From an uncultured Bryobacterales bacterium (lineage in GTDB: Bacteria; Acidobacteriota; Terriglobia; Bryobacterales; UBA6623): a DNA stretch of 64,000 nt. Location: assembly GCA_951813065.1 (NCBI GenBank), contig CATOTH010000001.1, positions 744,001-808,000 on the forward strand, read 5' to 3'. Position numbers and translations under genes: made by a program. Of the stretch, positions 62,998-64,000 are shown in pieces (the first letter of the stretch is position 1; each line of letters begins with the position of its first letter). The notes beneath the pieces were generated by a model, which was not told the origin of the DNA, did no database searches, and was given only the letters and a program-made list of their open reading frames with translations.

Positions 62998-64000
62998 ATG
63001 CCCATTCCCCTAGTCAACCTGGATCCGAAGAACATCCCTGCCAATCCCTGGATCCGGCTGCACCCCGCAGACAACGTGGTCGTGGCGCGAGTGCACATTC
63101 CCGCTGGCGCGACGCTGGATTTCGAAGGCAGCTCCCTGAAGACGGTCCAGGCGATCGCGCCCGGCCACAAGATTGCGGTCCAGACGATCGCCGAGGGCGA
63201 GACCGTATACAAGTACGGCGAGGAGATCGGACGAGCCGGCACGACGCTATCGCCGGGGGCTTGGGTCCATACGCACAACCTGCTGTTCGATATCAACGAG
63301 AGGGAGTACGAGTTCGGGACGGTGGCCTTGGAACTCGACGATCTGCCGCTGCCCTCCAAACGGACATTCTTGGGATATCCTCGTGCGGACGGTCGGGCAG
63401 GTACTCGCAACTACGTCGCGATCGTCGGCGCCAGCCACTGCGCGGCCTACGCCACCGAACGGATTGCCGCGGCATTTCGCGAGGCAAATTTCGACGGCAC
63501 GGGAGTCGATGGGGTCGTCGCCCTGCCTCACGAGCACGGTTGCGGTCAAGGCCAGGGTGCGGATCTGCGCTTGCTGCAGCAGACCCTGGAGGGACTGGCG
63601 GACCATCCCAACGTTGGTGCCGCCCTCGTAGTTGGACTGGGCTGCGAGGTCAACCAGATCGGCTACTATGTCCGGCCGGGGGCAGCGCAGCGGGGCGAGG
63701 TGATCCGCAGAGGGCTCACGCTGCAGGAGAGCGGCGGTACGCGGAGGGTCGTCGAAGACGGCACCAAGGCGGTCCGGGAGTTGATCGAGGCGGCTGGCCG
63801 GACGCAGCGCCAGCCCTGTCCCGTCTCGCAGATCGCCATATCGCTCGAATGCGGCGGTTCCGACGCCTTTTCCGGGATCACGGCGAATCCGGGCGTGGGC
63901 TATTGCGCTGACTTGGTAGTCAAGCAGGGAGGCACGGCCTGCCTCGGAGAGACCACCGAGATCTGGGGTGCCGAGCACTTGCTGACGCGGCGCTCGGCCA
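62998..64000 (+). CDS. UxaA-family hydrolyase (altronate/galactarate dehydratase-like), 5' part
   Basis: At least 334 codons; the frame is open at the window end. It begins 9 nt after the GAF gene stop. An N-terminal SAF-like region (LHPADNVVVARVHIPAGATL, IAEGETVYKYGEEIG, GAWVHTHNL) precedes the UxaA domain (FLGYPRADGRAGTRNYVAIVG, LPHEHGCGQGQ, VVGLGCEVNQIG, ISLECGGSDAFSGITANPGVG). HGCGQ, GLGCE and LECGGSD hold the cysteines and other residues of the iron site. It should dehydrate a hexonic or hexaric acid. It probably belongs to the cysQ operon. Confidence 0.92.
   Translation, partial: MPIPLVNLDPKNIPANPWIRLHPADNVVVARVHIPAGATLDFEGSSLKTVQAIAPGHKIAVQTIAEGETVYKYGEEIGRAGTTLSPGAWVHTHNLLFDINEREYEFGTVALELDDLPLPSKRTFLGYPRADGRAGTRNYVAIVGASHCAAYATERIAAAFREANFDGTGVDGVVALPHEHGCGQGQGADLRLLQQTLEGLADHPNVGAALVVGLGCEVNQIGYYVRPGAAQRGEVIRRGLTLQESGGTRRVVEDGTKAVRELIEAAGRTQRQPCPVSQIAISLECGGSDAFSGITANPGVGYCADLVVKQGGTACLGETTEIWGAEHLLTRRSA

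Overview
The window looks like chromosomal DNA of an Acidobacteriota bacterium, most likely a Bryobacterales/Solibacter-type lineage. This rests on gene content, not on a marker phylogeny. The GC content is high (around 60% or more by eye). There are two very large TonB-dependent receptors with N-terminal carboxypeptidase-regulatory-like domains, four sulfatases, and many exported enzymes with Tat signals. A degraded M1-type exported peptidase, a lone DUF1501 protein, a GMC oxidoreductase with gluconate-2-dehydrogenase subunit 3, and a DUF3604 protein are also present. No tRNA, rRNA or CRISPR array was seen.

Layout. 1-2.9 kb: decayed M1-like peptidase gene, an IS1380 transposase remnant, and an intact Phd/YefM-RelE/ParE toxin-antitoxin pair with a palindromic operator. 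3.1-26.7 kb: catabolic and exported functions, with four sulfatases, a beta-helix acyltransferase/nucleotidyltransferase-like protein, two TonB-dependent receptors, an enolase-superfamily sugar-acid dehydratase, a GNAT enzyme and a GMC oxidoreductase pair, plus the housekeeping gene leuS. Together these suggest uptake and desulfation of sulfated glycans followed by sugar-acid catabolism; a UxaA-type dehydratase at the right edge fits this.

26.7-38.1 kb: accessory region. It holds a complete insertion sequence whose transposase carries an N-terminal DruA-like (DUF4338) domain in front of a Tn5/IS4-type DDE domain. It also holds an ECF sigma remnant, a truncated three-gene operon of unknown exported proteins, a second and broken DruA-like gene, and a strongly structured segment that may be a noncoding RNA. 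Nearly identical hairpin repeats lie at 26.71 and 32.25 kb. After a thioesterase and gltD come a coupled pair of zinc-ribbon paralogs (one frameshifted), an AT-rich patch, and a two-gene AbiEii-like module whose nucleotidyltransferase has two in-frame amber codons and a C-terminal pentapeptide-repeat domain.

38.4-51.5 kb: mixed core and exported genes (ThuA-like, FG-GAP, lipoprotein MsrB, a lone nuoB, cytochrome c peroxidase, maf, a glycosyltransferase, two tandem exported proteins with Arg/Gly/Ser-rich tails, aroE, DUF1501, pcrA, arsC). 51.5-56.9 kb: a complete tolQ-tolR-tolA-like-tolB-pal-cpoB operon for outer-membrane constriction and integrity. 57.2-64 kb: recN, a propeller-DUF3604 fusion, cysQ with an overlapping GAF protein, and the start of a UxaA-family dehydratase.

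Several genes have a good -10 hexamer only 6-9 nt before the start codon, which suggests that leaderless transcription is common in this genome.
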